Shown here: piece after piece, positions 40,301 through 47,158 of the stretch | How positions within the stretch are numbered: the first letter of the stretch is position 1 | Layout of the letters: each line of letters starts with the position of its first letter | DNA from: Macrotrachela quadricornifera | Lineage: Eukaryota; Rotifera; Eurotatoria; Philodinida; Philodinidae | DNA length: 64,000 nucleotides | Reading direction: 5' to 3' | NCBI GenBank assembly: GCA_022393335.1 | Contig: JAJEKB010020262.1 | Span: 372,011 to 436,010 of the forward strand | Position numbers and translations under genes: made by a program | The notes under the pieces: model-generated | The model's input: the letters and a program-made list of their open reading frames with translations, nothing else | Told to the model about the DNA's origin: nothing | The model's database searches: none

Positions 40301-42011
40301 TCAATTCTGAGTTTAACAGAAAAGAAAGAGCAACTCCAGTATGTGTCTTTTACTCGAAATTGAAAGTGAAATGGGGATTCGATAGAATCCTGATTTAATC
40401 AGGCTCTACATAGATATTATTTCATTGTTTATTGACATAAATGTATGAATAAATACAAAAGGTACCAAAGATAATACTTAGATTTCTCGATACGTTCACA
40501 AATTTATCTTGTTCACGGGACAAAACTTTGAACTATCAAACGACGATCAAATGCGAGCGCAAGCCTGTGTTAAGGTTAGTCTAATGTTTTCCTTCAGAAA
40601 AGTATTCCAGCTAATGTAAACAATGCATAATTGTCACATTTTCTGAAACTCATGTATAAATTTTTAAATATCTTGGTACTCAAACGACATTCGATAATTT
40701 TTAAAGTAGCCTCATTGATAGCATCGAGGTATCTACTTTTGTAGAATTTATTCTATTCTGTAAATATCTAAAGAAGTTTAATATAAAATGCAAGAGAGTA
40801 AAAGCAGACTACATATTTCAGATATTAGTGGATTCCGATGAATTCTGATGGATCCTAACGAATCCTAGTTGTTCCTAATGTATCCTTATGTAGTCAAGTG
40901 ATGCCAGCACAATTTGCTTGAAGTGAATGAAAAATAATTGTTGTCTAGGCAATTAACAATAGTTCTCGAAGGCTAAAGTATAGTTTTCCAGTACAATCAT
41001 TTTCAATATTTTAATTTTTAATATCAACAGTGTCATAAAAATATAGTTTACTCAAGATCAAATGAGAAACGAATGCAAATATTGTAACTTTCTTAACTTC
41101 TGAGGAAGGTGTCTCAACCGTTTAAAAGCTTTCGACTCCATCTTTTGGCTAAAAGTAGGTTTCAGTGAGATTCAGAAAATCCTAAAAGTGTTTGTGTCCA
41201 CGGCTCTTCACTCTCCATGTATGATGAATTCTATGTCAATAAATAGACTTTCTATTATTTGTTTTGTAATACCTTTTCTCTACCTTTGTAGAGGCTTTGG
41301 GCGTTAAATATATTAAAAAAATTCAGTCACAGGCATTAATCTATCTAAATTTCAAAACTGAATCAAGAAGTATTGTAGTTTGAAGAAAGACGTTTTTGCT
41401 CTTAGGCATTTCCTTCTATGTCGCAAAGTTTAAAAAAAAATCATGTAAAGCTTGTTTTGTTTGACAGAGGCTTGATCATATTTGTGGAGAGTAGGGTCAC
41501 AGGCACAGACGCTTTTAAAATTTTCTTGGCCTCACAGAAACTTACTTATTTTCAAAACATGAAGTCAAAAGCTTTTAAACAATTTGGATACTTTCCTCGT
41601 CATACCAAAATAAAAAAAAACTAAACAAAACTTCTTATATTTTTCTCATCTCTGATCACGATATGCATGGCTTCCAATAAGATTGAGTTTATTTATAAAG
41701 TATGATTGTAATGAATCTCATGATGACAACATCGAATAGGAATGGAAGCCCCTATAACATTTAGTCTCTGAAAATTTAATTGATAAATCATTTAGAAATG
41801 CGTGTATCTTATTTTTAAAACAAACAAATTCACTGTACTTACCGATGAATAGAACAACATACAGTCGAGTAGCATATCGCTGATGTTTGATAATTGTTAC
41901 AGGATCTCTTGGCTCATCATCGTCATCACCATGTTCATCATCTTCATACACGAAAACATTGTAATTCTTTATTCGCCTAAGTAAACGCTGAGCTGCACCT
42001 TTCAAATTCAT
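4320..42011 (-). CDS. Two-module, four-helix membrane protein of a bdelloid-type family, nine exons over 37.7 kb
   Basis: Exons on the minus strand: 42011-41843, 36056-35764, 27633-27061, 27013-26707, 26642-26505, 14925-14321, 8437-8133, 4712-4390, 4336-4320. They sum to 2730 nt (909 aa plus TAA). Every intron starts GT and ends AG, and phases agree (1, 0, 0, 1, 1, 0, 2, 1). Module 1 is about residues 1-447 and module 2 about 448-909. Each has a basic cytosolic segment, a helix (~49-67; ~487-506), an outer region with a CxC motif (CPCSTISIPY; CRCSNMLIPYY), an xxDxW motif, a C..xxCTY motif and a C-terminal GGLT helix (~402-430; ~860-894). Likely at a membrane. The function is unknown and no enzyme motif is visible. 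Five introns of 3.4-11.6 kb hold TE relics. The alternative is two separate genes split between exons 4 and 6, but exon 5 joins them in frame. No exon is interrupted by a stop, so it looks functional rather than a pseudogene. Confidence 0.75.
4390..4712 (-). CDS. Exon 8: end of module 2, fourth membrane helix
   Basis: The acceptor reads ...CAACATTAG with phase 2, matching exon 7. The exon encodes about residues 797-904: an NxTSNRFPPNTT stretch, then MVDQWN, then ACAPAYCTY, then a long hydrophobic helix with GGLT. It aligns with exon 4 of module 1 (VDEWLTEINY, ECAPSSCTY, GGLT). The first ATG of the open frame (4642) is internal, because coding continues upstream to the splice site. Confidence 0.8.
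5686..7671. repeat. Dispersed repeat cluster with shared 3' signature
   Basis: The cluster begins near TAGCCGAGGTACCC. Degenerate ~55-bp repeats (CATCAGGCATCTTCAACAGG-like) run 5840-6000. Three related blocks share a stretch from ATTTCACCC to GGAAAGTTTxxTGA and TCACAG/TTACAG, around 6278, 6694 and 7504. Two of them end with CGAACAGACAAAC and TTTATATATATAGAT-like tails (~6440 and 7671). The superfamily is uncertain; no transposase or reverse transcriptase was seen. Confidence 0.55.
6814..7497. mobile_element. Foldback element inserted in the dispersed repeat
   Basis: The terminal inverted repeats TACTATCGGCGCC (6814-6826) and GGCGCCGATAGTA (7485-7497) are exact. The arms continue as long, diverged inverted repeats, including ATAGAGACCTGCGG on the left and CCGCAGGTCTCTAT on the right. 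The element is 684 bp with no supported coding; the 7315-7506 ORF is arm sequence. It interrupts a dispersed-repeat copy right after its TTACAG block. No clear target duplication was found. Confidence 0.75.
8133..8437 (-). CDS. Exon 7: module 2, Cys-rich outer region
   Basis: The acceptor TTTTACTTTTAG is followed by Pro-Thr-Phe-Arg in phase 0. The exon encodes about residues 696-796, with CICATNPGC and then LGCFPIDSLLSSTLECFYS, which parallels GGCYLVDALLGSSLDCLYD in exon 3 of module 1. It ends with codon bases TT before GTAAGCGG, phase 2. The ATG at 8392 is internal. Confidence 0.8.
9481..10436. mobile_element. Tc/mariner-type foldback MITE, truncated at the gap
   Basis: The left arm from 9481 (GGGATATCCAAAAGTAGTGG, preceded by TA) is repeated in inverse orientation from about 10070 to 10410. 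Matching words include GTGCACTTTTT with AAAAAGTGCAC, and ATAAGAACTGTTTTTATTGA with its complement. A diverged copy lies at 59774-60230. The right terminus is not visible because the unsequenced gap begins at 10437. No transposase ORF. Confidence 0.7.
10437..10836. other. Assembly gap, 400 N
   Basis: Exactly 400 unknown bases, a size often used as scaffold padding. It falls inside intron 6 and removes the right end of the foldback element. Confidence 0.99.
11691..12330. repeat. Dispersed repeat, also seen near 62.0-62.2 kb
   Basis: The stretch around 11740-11820 (ATGATTCTCxxAAT, GAATTCAGTCGAG, GACAAGCGTTACTT) recurs at about 62113-62190. It is followed by GTGTCCGTCCGGCCGTCCG and by ACACGATAACTCTTC, phrases typical of dispersed TE termini. 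No protein-coding remnant was seen; the class is unknown. Confidence 0.45.
14321..14925 (-). CDS. Exon 6: module 2, third helix and first half of the outer region
   Basis: The acceptor TTTGCCTCATTAG is phase 1 and completes the Gly codon from exon 5. The exon encodes about residues 494-695: the rest of the third helix (FLILLLFNSL), CRCSNMLIPYYTF, FHQVCSSDFF, LLLKLCQLSN, then IGDMINGT. The LCQLS and FHQVCSSDF motifs are the strongest family signature in the window. It ends CAG before GTATGTCG, phase 0. The first ATG of the open frame, at 14788, is internal; 45 codons upstream also fit the family. Confidence 0.85.
15179..15565. mobile_element. Short MITE with ~60-bp terminal inverted repeats
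   Basis: The left end CACAGGGTGAGTCATAAAT (15181) matches the inverted right end ATTTATGGCGTATCCTGTG (15547-15565). The arms continue through ATATCTCCGCCAAATGTCG and its complement. A TA precedes the left end; the right flank does not clearly keep it. This resembles mariner-type MITE ends. The 74-codon ORF inside (15264-15488) is not supported. Confidence 0.75.
15797..16580. mobile_element. Tc/mariner-type foldback element
   Basis: The right terminus, read inward, is GGGCATACAAAAAGTAGTGG. The left terminus from 15797 is GAGCATACCAGATGTAGTGG. The inner arms match well, with AGATTTATAGAACA near 16470 and its complement near 15978. The AAAAGTAGTGG core is shared with the elements at 9481 and 59774. 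No coding capacity. Confidence 0.65.
15814..15909. mobile_element. 80-bp hAT MITE inserted in a foldback arm
   Basis: The element is 15822-15901, starting CAGAGCTGCACGGGC and ending GCCCTGTGTAGCTCTA, which are imperfect inverted repeats. The flanks GTGGCGTC (15814-15821) and GTTGCGTC (15902-15909) match at 7 of 8 bases. Removing it restores the alignment of the two arms of the surrounding foldback element. It contains the most GC-rich stretch in this part of the window. Confidence 0.75.
16581..21615. other. Long intronic stretch, nothing recognised
   Basis: About 5 kb of AT-rich DNA without an ORF of note. Small inverted words occur near 18782 and 19075 (ATCAATACAATT/AATACCAATACC-like), but no complete element was found. 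Confidence 0.5.
21988..22149 (+). pseudogene. Cys-rich coding remnant, family not recognised
   Basis: A 53-codon open stretch starting at a TGT and ending at TAA. It has no ATG at its start and an in-frame stop shortly upstream, so it is an exon fragment or a decayed gene. It begins CGSAPNDRQKYCTEC and later has HRDNCNYCTLELEEE. The paired cysteines (C..., CTEC, CNYC) suggest metal binding, but this is inference. The composition looks like real protein rather than chance. It lies within the inverted-repeat pair at 21616-25350. Confidence 0.4.
22862..22915. repeat. GC-rich hairpin repeat, copy 1
   Basis: An imperfect palindrome: AACGTCTAGTCG ... and TCGGCCACTCACGACTAG followed by CCGTT. The same right half occurs at 23230-23251 and, inverted, at 61499-61520. 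Confidence 0.6.
23198..23251. repeat. GC-rich hairpin repeat, copy 2
   Basis: Same structure as 22862-22915, with AACATCTAACCG on the left and CACTCACGACTAGCCGTT on the right. The copies are 336 bp apart in direct orientation, suggesting the two ends of one unit. Confidence 0.6.
24090..24445. repeat. Tandem array, ~96-bp unit, about 3.5 copies
   Basis: Units contain CCCTCGATTACCCTTTGGTC, a run of AATTAATT words, and ATCAAAACTAACATCAG. Unit starts measured at that last phrase are 24181, 24277 and 24387, so the third interval is longer by an extra AT-rich insert. A diverged copy lies near 23990-24090. A CACGAACA-like simple repeat follows at 24480-24520. Confidence 0.8.
24679..25087 (+). pseudogene. 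DDE transposase C-terminus (Harbinger/DDE_Tnp_4-like), frameshifted
   Basis: Reading starts in the frame of ATG 24679 with HRIVHVSDCYRGSVHYITIL and IGGKRYIREEYVVTSR. It shifts frame at an A-run near 24862 to GRELLDEDKNITYEINRIRA and AILGSIYRGAVDDFH. It shifts again at a second A-run near 25022 to VQVVSTLCNLNLRKH and TAA. Compared with the remembered family pattern, the Asp of GSVHD is Tyr and the Asp of GDKGY is Gly, so it is catalytically dead as well as frameshifted. The upstream part of the transposase is missing. Superfamily placement is from memory. Confidence 0.7.
26505..26642 (-). CDS. Exon 5: linker joining module 1 to module 2, start of third helix
   Basis: The acceptor TTTTTACTTTGTAG is phase 1. 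The exon encodes about residues 448-494: HARKFGVWVKQLNLF, a polar stretch, then TRMYLILLT. This parallels exon 1 (AAQRLLRRIKNYNVF ... TRLYVVLFI). The donor ACAG before GTATGATC is phase 1, as in exon 1. Because it continues exon 4 in frame across a 64-bp intron, it makes the two modules one protein. Confidence 0.75.
26707..27013 (-). CDS. Exon 4: end of module 1, second membrane helix
   Basis: Follows a 47-bp intron (27014-27060) in phase 0. It encodes about residues 346-447: NNRFSN, VDEWLTEINYSRY, ECAPSSCTY, then the helix LLLSLYGGLTILLRFIASLM and a basic tail. The donor after TTCG is GTAAAA, phase 1; an unspliced frame would run on about 30 codons to a stop. Confidence 0.85.
27061..27633 (-). 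CDS. Exon 3: module 1 outer domain
   Basis: The acceptor TTTGTGTTTCCATTTAG precedes Phe-Glu-Ile-Leu-Asn in phase 0. 191 codons, residues 155-345. It begins FEILNSFCSFSNDT, the counterpart of LQLLLKLCQLSNMT in module 2. It ends with GGCYLVDALLGSSLDCLYD and FPALNQ before GTATGT. The ATG at 27579 is internal: the 18 codons before it fit the family and reach the splice site. Confidence 0.85.
28040..28200. repeat. GATC-rich degenerate palindrome patch
   Basis: Dense words such as GTACGATCATGCATGATA, ATGATCGTATAAGATCATAC and AAGATCAGATAATATGG. Similar patches occur at 31570-31650, 31950-32115 and 55840-55905. Confidence 0.55.
28386..28515. repeat. Degenerate CTATACC/TTAACACTATA array
   Basis: Diverged tandem words (TATCCTATACCTATACCC, CTTAACACTATACAC, ATTAACACTATATTC) with roughly 30-40-bp spacing. 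The same array resumes at 30716-30960, on the other side of the foldback element. Confidence 0.6.
28835..30619. mobile_element. DNA-transposon relic with ~460-bp terminal inverted repeats
   Basis: The arms 28835-29300 and 30155-30619 are inverted copies, starting GGCGATTTATCGCGATC on the left. They share CGGGGTTTCAGCACTATCTA, AAGGTCATCTTTTAAACTG and others. Further out, AAAATCGTCGATTTTTGACAG (28523) and a related motif near 30673 may be the true ends. The interior carries a decayed ORF on the minus strand. It sits within the CTATACC-type array. Confidence 0.7.
29509..29764 (-). pseudogene. Decayed ORF end inside the foldback (probable transposase remnant)
   Basis: One minus-strand frame reads SHMEV stop, then KSTQE stop, then GLSPAEATSYINHAE stop, then FIEADIHVEEIEEELHNHDD and a final acidic tail ending TDATDD and TAA. 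Three internal stops show decay. An acidic C-terminus and location between long inverted repeats suggest a transposon protein. No family was recognised. Confidence 0.4.
30716..30960. repeat. Degenerate CTATACC/TTAACACTATA array, continuation
   Basis: Words such as CTATACCCCTATATCTTTAA, AACACTATGTCTTATACC and TATACCTATA recur. A third, more diverged stretch lies at 32225-32660. The flanking DNA of the second and third stretches also matches (TGTGTGATGAGATA near 31236; GTGTGTGACGAGATA near 32911), so a unit of about 1.6 kb was probably duplicated. Confidence 0.55.
32996..34373. mobile_element. Large foldback element, ~690-bp arms
   Basis: Near-perfect palindrome centred near 33690. The ends are AAAGGACCCCACCGATTAAG and the complement of CTTAATCGGCGAGGTCCTTT. 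Arm words include GAATATCACATGCATTTTGT and GACATGTATTTTATTGAAAA in both orientations. High arm identity suggests a young element or gene conversion. No coding capacity; the ORF at 34200-34403 is arm sequence. Confidence 0.85.
35764..36056 (-). CDS. Exon 2: module 1, first helix and start of outer domain
   Basis: The acceptor CATCTATTTATTTCTAG is phase 1 and completes a Val codon. Residues 57-154. It encodes the end of the first helix (SFYILVTTTL), CPCSTISIPYKAFVS, FDPVCTSFFTSRQWIEALY and FRVTASSM. The exon ends at ATG before GTAAGTGAAG; the open frame beyond 35764 is intronic. A second ORF in another frame (35903-36100) is a shadow. Confidence 0.85.
37925..39617 (+). pseudogene. piggyBac-family transposase (DDE_Tnp_1_7-like) pseudogene
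   Basis: Pieces in order: an acidic N-terminal part (37925-38311); a core (38318-38731) with FFGIITEMGQ, LLLKFWHFANN, RLFKLKPLLDLLEAGF and ITIDETIVPWRDKLSF; a piece at 38836-39045 with VAANNFLTG, THLIGTLRSSHAGSGNQV and KKLRRGEV; a piece at 39108-39299 with KGKQGIDSSDLLSAYYTCL; and a tail to about 39617 with ADCYEK and CFDCFNEKHYA, matching the family's Cys-rich end. Several stops and frameshifts separate them. The first Asp (TIDE) and third Asp (GID) remain; the second, expected in VxDNFFTG, is Asn. Transposon ends and TTAA duplications were not identified. Confidence 0.85.
39745..39903. repeat. Short inverted repeat downstream of the piggyBac relic
   Basis: CTATCGTGAAAGTTTTAGAT and AATTTGCTTCT on the left pair with AGAAGCAAAT and ACATTTTCACGATAG on the right. 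It may be a small foldback element or the subterminal part of the piggyBac copy. Confidence 0.6.
41843..42011 (-). CDS. Exon 1: N-terminus and start of first helix
   Basis: Start codon at 42011-42009 (MNLKGAAQRLLRRIKNYNVF), chosen because a splice-acceptor-like CAG sits 8 nt upstream and the family usually begins with such a basic stretch. An in-frame ATG at 42068 would lie within that putative upstream intron. An acidic stretch (DDEHGDDDDE) is followed by RYATRLYVVLFI, the beginning of the helix. The donor is GTAAGT, phase 1. 56 codons plus one base. Confidence 0.7.
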
Positions 42012-42040
42012 TGCAAGAGCTGAAATACATTTAAAAAAAT
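42012..42040 (-). promoter_or_regulatory. Candidate splice acceptor just before the start codon (possible spliced-leader site)
   Basis: On the minus strand a T-rich stretch ends ...ATGTATTTCAG at 42020, leaving CTCTTGCA and then ATG. Bdelloids add a spliced leader to many mRNAs, so this could be the trans-splice acceptor. It could equally be the end of a 5' UTR intron or of an upstream coding exon, since its phase would match exon 5's acceptor. Confidence 0.4.
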
Positions 42041-42599
42041 CGATTAATGCGTTTTCTGCACCCAACATCTATCACTTTAAACGTAATCTAGAAAGCATTC
42101 ATTACTGAACCACTTTATCAGATCGTGAACTGTCATAAGAGTTCTTATATTTTCATTTATCATCGTTCGAACTTCAGAGTAATTACACTACAGTCAAACA
42201 CAAATTATTCGATGGTTGAATTTTTTCTTGATGATGTACTAACTGAAACAACAATATGAAGTCCATTTTATACAGCACTAATGAACGTCTTCAACACTTT
42301 CATATTAACATGACAACATTTGGGCCGTTTGTACTTAGAAACTTCTAAAAGTTTATGAACTTTTCTTGGCTACAAAATTCTCATATTGAACCGGTGCAGT
42401 TAATCGTTGCACAAGATCAATAGACTATATATCACATAAAATAAGAAAAACATCTGCTGTTTCACCAGAGCAGCCTTTTAAAGTTTTTACAATCTGAGTG
42501 AAAAATCTTAAATTTTATTTTTGTTGAAAATAGATTTTGCTGAGACACATTATTTGATATTTAATTTGTATGAGTGACAAACCCAAAAGTGAAGTTTAT

Positions 42600-43139
42600 A
42601 CTAAACCCAGGGATGCAATGATGACGGTCTTTTACCGCTTGACTGCACCATTCGGCAACCGGTCCACCAGAAATTGTATGTCGAAAACCGATCGAAATTC
42701 GATATGACGCGTTCACTTTACTGAAAGTAAAGCACTCTATCACTCTACTTTAGAAAATTGAGAGTGAAGTTAAACCAAATAATTATATTGATAATAATAT
42801 CCAAGGTAATTATTCTTTATTTCTTTGTTAACTTCTACGAATTTCAAAACTCTGCCAAAGAAAAACTATTTTTCGAACAATATTTTGAAATTCGTATAAG
42901 TTAACAACAAAATCAAGAATAATTACCTCGGGTATCATCATCAATATGTTTATTTACTTTAACTCAACTCTGCATTTTCTGAAATACAATGACAAGGTGT
43001 TTTACTTTGGCCAAAATGGAAGCGTCATATCGAGTTTAAACCGGTTTCTGGTGGAGCGGTTACTGGTTCTAAGTGATTTTTGATGGAACGAGTATCCATT
43101 CAGGGCGGTTTTTATCATCGTTGCATCCCTAACTAAACA
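42600..43139. mobile_element. hAT-like MITE with 8-bp TSD
   Basis: The element is 42608-43131 (524 bp). The ends CAGGGATGCAATGATG and GTTGCATCCCTA are inverted repeats. The flanks ACTAAACC (42600-42607) and ACTAAACA (43132-43139) match at 7 of 8. The interior is an imperfect palindrome, with AACCGGTCCACCAGAAA near 42659 and TTTCTGGTGGAGCGGTTAC near 43046. It lies about 0.6 kb upstream of the large gene's start codon. Confidence 0.85.
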
Positions 43140-44716
43140 CTCCCGTCCTCCTATAATATAAAAATTCTTTTGGAAAATTTTCCGCCAGAGAAATTTTTTC
43201 CATCAGAAAAAGTTTTTTCTGAGTGTTGTTTGCATTAACATAATATAAGGCCCAGAGTCTGTGTATTATGAGGGGAGAAAGTTTATTCATACTGTGAGAA
43301 CCTACTTCAAAAGCGACTCCTGTAATTTCCTGAGAAAGTCATTCGATCTTATTCAAAATCAGAGAGGTATTTTAGATTTGTACTAAATGCATCAAGTTGC
43401 ATTGGATAGAATATTTTATATTTTTATAAGGATCTGTCTGTCACTTGACAATTATACATGATACAATTTTAAGACTGGTTAAACAATATTTTGAATAAAT
43501 ATTCAGATCGAAAATTTGAAACATTCACATATTTATACTGTCATGCAACCAACAGACTATGTTTGCTACTTTAATTCACTCCAGATAAAGGCTTCAACAA
43601 CGAATTTCAGTTGCTTCTGGTACGTACTACACAACTGTTTATTCACAAGGGGCAAAGTTTGGTGAGCAAAGTTCCTGTTATCTGCCACCCACATTACCAG
43701 GTAACAGTAACGGAAACTTTCTGCACTTTATAAAAGAAAAACCGTTTCTCAAAAATAATAATAATAATCTATAAAGTTTGATCGAAGCTTTTCCAAGTAG
43801 GAAAACAAATCTCTACGGACCAATTTTTTCTTTTTGTAGACTTAAGGATTTCACTAAAAAACGGCTGTTTTTGTGAAAAAATAACGATATTTAACAAAGT
43901 TTGATGAGAAACTATTAAAATCTCGCAATAGTATTCTACGAATCAGTTCTCGGTTTTGAGTAGTGTCACATATCCCCAATTTGAGAGATGGCATTGCATC
44001 TCCCGCGAAAGATACGGCATCTACAAAATGTGGCATATCTGACATTATTGTCGATTTTGTAAATTTTGGATCTTTTGAAATGGAAAAACCACGAAACTCT
44101 AGAACTGGTCCACAGAATCTTATTCCTCGGCCCCAAAAATCGTTGATCATACTTTATAAAATTTTGTCGCTCTAGAAAAACGCACTCTTCGAGATCAAGC
44201 CAGAAAGTTCTATCATCAGTTACTTGATAACATAACAGTAATTTCTCTCCCCTAAGCAAAGTACATTTTTTATTAAATTTGAAAGATTCGAACCACCTTA
44301 TCTAGCAGTATATCCAGTTCGATGATAAGTAAGGCACTCTAAAAAATTTAAAATAACCTATCCAGTACAACTTGATGTGCTCAGCATGAATCTCAAATAC
44401 ATCTTTGATGTTGAACGAGACTAGATAACTTTCTGAGGGAATAAATTTAGTCACTTCCTAAATCAGCCATCATAGAATGTGAGCTATTTAAATTTGATTC
44501 GAGGGCTTTTAAGCCTTGGTATTTAATACCTATAGTTTGAATCAATGCATTTGCAAATGTTTTGTAGCCGAGAAAAGTTCATAAGTTTTGAAAAGTTTCT
44601 GAACACAGACAATCAAAATGTTGTCAAGTGAATATTAAAATATTGAATATATCTATATTCGTTGTTTACAGTAAGTTTTGAATCCTCGTTTTAGCTATTA
44701 ATTCATCCTGATACGA
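43140..44716. other. Intergenic stretch without a recognised gene
   Basis: Overlapping ORFs on both strands at 43854-44259 are open but unlike any recognised family. The rest is AT-rich. Small hairpins occur near 43180-43225. Confidence 0.45.
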
Positions 44717-45539
44717 CCCAAGTCGTCACTTTCTCAAAGATACCGCCAGTTTATGATGGTTCACCAATACCGCCGATAATTCGCAGTTTACTAGCACTAA
44801 TATCTGCTATGGCGATTCTATTTTTCATTGCTACAATACTATGATTTCCTACTAGCTCCAAAGTTGATTATAACAAAAGATATCGATTTTGTTCTGAATC
44901 AATAAGGTTTTAATGTTTTTTGTTAATAAAACATTTTTTCAACGCCATCTATACTGATTATATTGATCTCACAAACACAGCCAAATTGGATAATGTTGCT
45001 GATGTAGATAGCTTTACCACACTCACAAATACAAGAAGCCGGGATCTCAACTTAAATCTTTCAATTTTTTTAGACTTAAAAAATTTTCATTCATTTGAAT
45101 GTTTCCTAAAAGACGCTAATTAGGAAAATATCGGCGGTTAACTCGTCAGTTATACGATCGGTAGACCGCAGGTTTTTATTCGTTTCAGGGCACATAGTTG
45201 GCAAACCGATAGTACAAATGACAAATTTTAGTTAATTTTGTGGTACTCTAATGATGTTAACGCGTATGATCCGCCGAGAACAACTACAAAACCCAAATCG
45301 ACCCTGTTTATAAGATAACATTTTTAGTATAGATGACGCTACAAAAAATATTATTAATAAAAAAAAGCCTGAAACTGTATTTTCTGGCTCAGTTTAAATT
45401 CCACTTTAGTAAATAATCCAAATTTAGATAGAAAAACACGACTTTCAATCATTTATAGCTGAGAACAGAAAGCCGTATGTGACACCGCCGGTAAATGTTG
45501 GTTAACTGGCAGTACCTCCAAAAAAGTGAGGACATGGGG
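44717..45539. mobile_element. Foldback element with diverged terminal repeats
   Basis: The left end CCCAAGTCGTCACTTTCTC followed by ACCGCCAGTTTA resembles the complement of the right end (AACTGGCAGTACC ... AAGTGAGGACATGGGG). Internal words such as ATCGGCGGTTAAC near 45130 belong to the same motif family. The ORF at 44920-45123 inside is not supported. Target duplication not resolved. Confidence 0.5.
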
Positions 45540-46310
45540 ATTTAACCACCGAATGTTTTGTCTTTCACTATAATTTAATCACACTTGTAGTTTGACGAAT
45601 GTAAAGAGAAATCAAAAGGCTTTGTTCGATAACAACTAGTGATCTTTTACCGGACCTTCTCTAATTTGTTATCTTTAGCTTGATTATCTTTGTTCGTTAC
45701 ACTTACTCGATTTATAACTTGATTGACTTTTCTCTTTGGATGCGATTAGCGTTAACTTCTGAAAATTGAGCTTAGTTTTAGAACAATACCGATGAGTTCA
45801 CGTCAAGCTTGAAACAACATATCTTAAAATAATAACAAAATCAAAAAGTAGTGCACATTGAACTAAATTTAAAAGTTATCTGTGGTACATTTTATAGTTC
45901 ACGTTAGAAAATATTACAAATCATTCTAAATTAATAAAATCTTCTGTAGAATATAATAGATAAAAAGTATTTTTAGCAAATAAAGCAAACAAAATACTAT
46001 GTTTCCTTCTTTAGACGATCTAAAATATGGCTTTTCTTCGTCATAGACATACATTAAAAAATTCTTTTTCCCGATTGTTCAATCCATTCTCTTAATAAGA
46101 GAGGATATGCTTGATATTATGTTTGTTTTTAATGCTAAAACTGTCCTCCTCTAACAATACAATCTTTTCTATAGGTCATGAAGAAGACTGACTATATTCG
46201 GGACACTTTCCAATTCTTACCGCCAAGCTGACAAATTTAAAATACTATGTTCCCATAACGTACCTAAAGTAAGATACTTGAATTTGTAGATATTTGAAAT
46301 TTAGGTAAAA
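45540..46310. other. Intergenic stretch, nothing firm
   Basis: AT-rich. Around 46190-46250 a diverged copy of the motif TATTCGGG... CCGCCAAGCTGACAA appears, the same motif that ends the palindrome at 50655-51835. Confidence 0.45.
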
Positions 46311-46475
46311 CAATGAATGAAGCCTCCTCGACTCCGTGTTCATATTGCCGTCGTGAGGAGGCTTAACCCGGATTCTTCTGCTCAAAAGGTAGAGTATGAT
46401 GGGATCAAGAGACACGGATAGTCCGCCAGGGCTTGCAACCCGCACGGGCGAAATAAAATCTGCAACAACTCAGCC
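46311..46475 (-). repeat. GC-rich block with strong stem-loop, possible LINE 3' end
   Basis: On the minus strand a GC-rich stretch ends with a hairpin whose 10-bp stem AAGCCTCCTC/GAGGAGGCTT (46355-46364 with 46320-46329) is perfect, followed by CATTCATT. A stem-loop just before a short tetranucleotide tail is typical of some LINE 3' ends; this assignment is inference. It could also be a structured RNA. No tRNA fold was found. Confidence 0.4.
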
Positions 46476-46729
46476 AAACATGAGAGTAGGGGTGTCGATT
46501 TATATTTAATTTTAATTTAATTTATGCATAAATTAAATTATATTAAATTATTTTATCTCTTTGAGTCTTTATACGTTTTTAAGGAAAACGGACATTTCGC
46601 ACCACCTTTTCATTACGATATACGGTAGCAGATGTTCGTTACGATCTCCCGACATAAGGCAAAAAAGACAGGGTGTTCGGAATAATCTGGTGCGAAATGC
46701 CCCGGACCCCTTTTTAAGAACTATCTACC

Positions 46730-47158
46730 AAGGGTATTTTTAGGTCCTCAACTACTATATAATGGAGATACTCCTGGATCCTCATGTGTTATATATTGGG
46801 GTACCCTTAGGTCCTCATGTGCTATGTATTAGGGTATCCTTAGGTTCTCAATTACTATATATTGACGGTAACCTTAGGTCCTCATATTCTGTATTATGAG
46901 CCTACCGCTAGGTCATCATATGCTACACTATGGGGGTATCCTTAGATCCTCATACACTATATTATGAGGTACCCCTAGGTCCTCAACTACTATATGTTGA
47001 GAGTACCCTTAGGCCCTCATATGCTATATTATGGGGGTACCATTGAGTCCCCATCTACTATAGTATGGGAGCATTCTTGCGTCCTCAATTACTATACTAT
47101 GGGGGTACCCTTCGGTCCCCAATTGCTATACTATGAGAGTACTCTTAGGCCTTCAAGT
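46730..47158. repeat. ~36-bp minisatellite, forward arm
   Basis: About a dozen degenerate units of the type GGGGTACCCTTAGGTCCTC followed by AACTACTATATTAT. ORFs in this stretch are only translated repeat. Confidence 0.85.

Larger units (their letters stand above)
36057..41842 (-). other. Intron 1 (5786 bp)
   Basis: GTAAGTACAG...TTTCTAG, phase 1, interrupting the first membrane helix. It contains the piggyBac pseudogene in opposite orientation to the gene and a short hairpin. 36057-37924 and 39904-41842 show no other recognised feature, apart from weak direct repeats near 41290 and 41470. Confidence 0.7.

Noticed and set aside
43854..44259. Three overlapping ORFs on both strands
   Set aside because: No family similarity and mutually exclusive frames; kept as unresolved intergenic DNA.
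44270..44300. Possible tRNA B box (minus-strand GGTTCGAATC)
   Set aside because: No T-arm stem, acceptor stem or A box at suitable distance.
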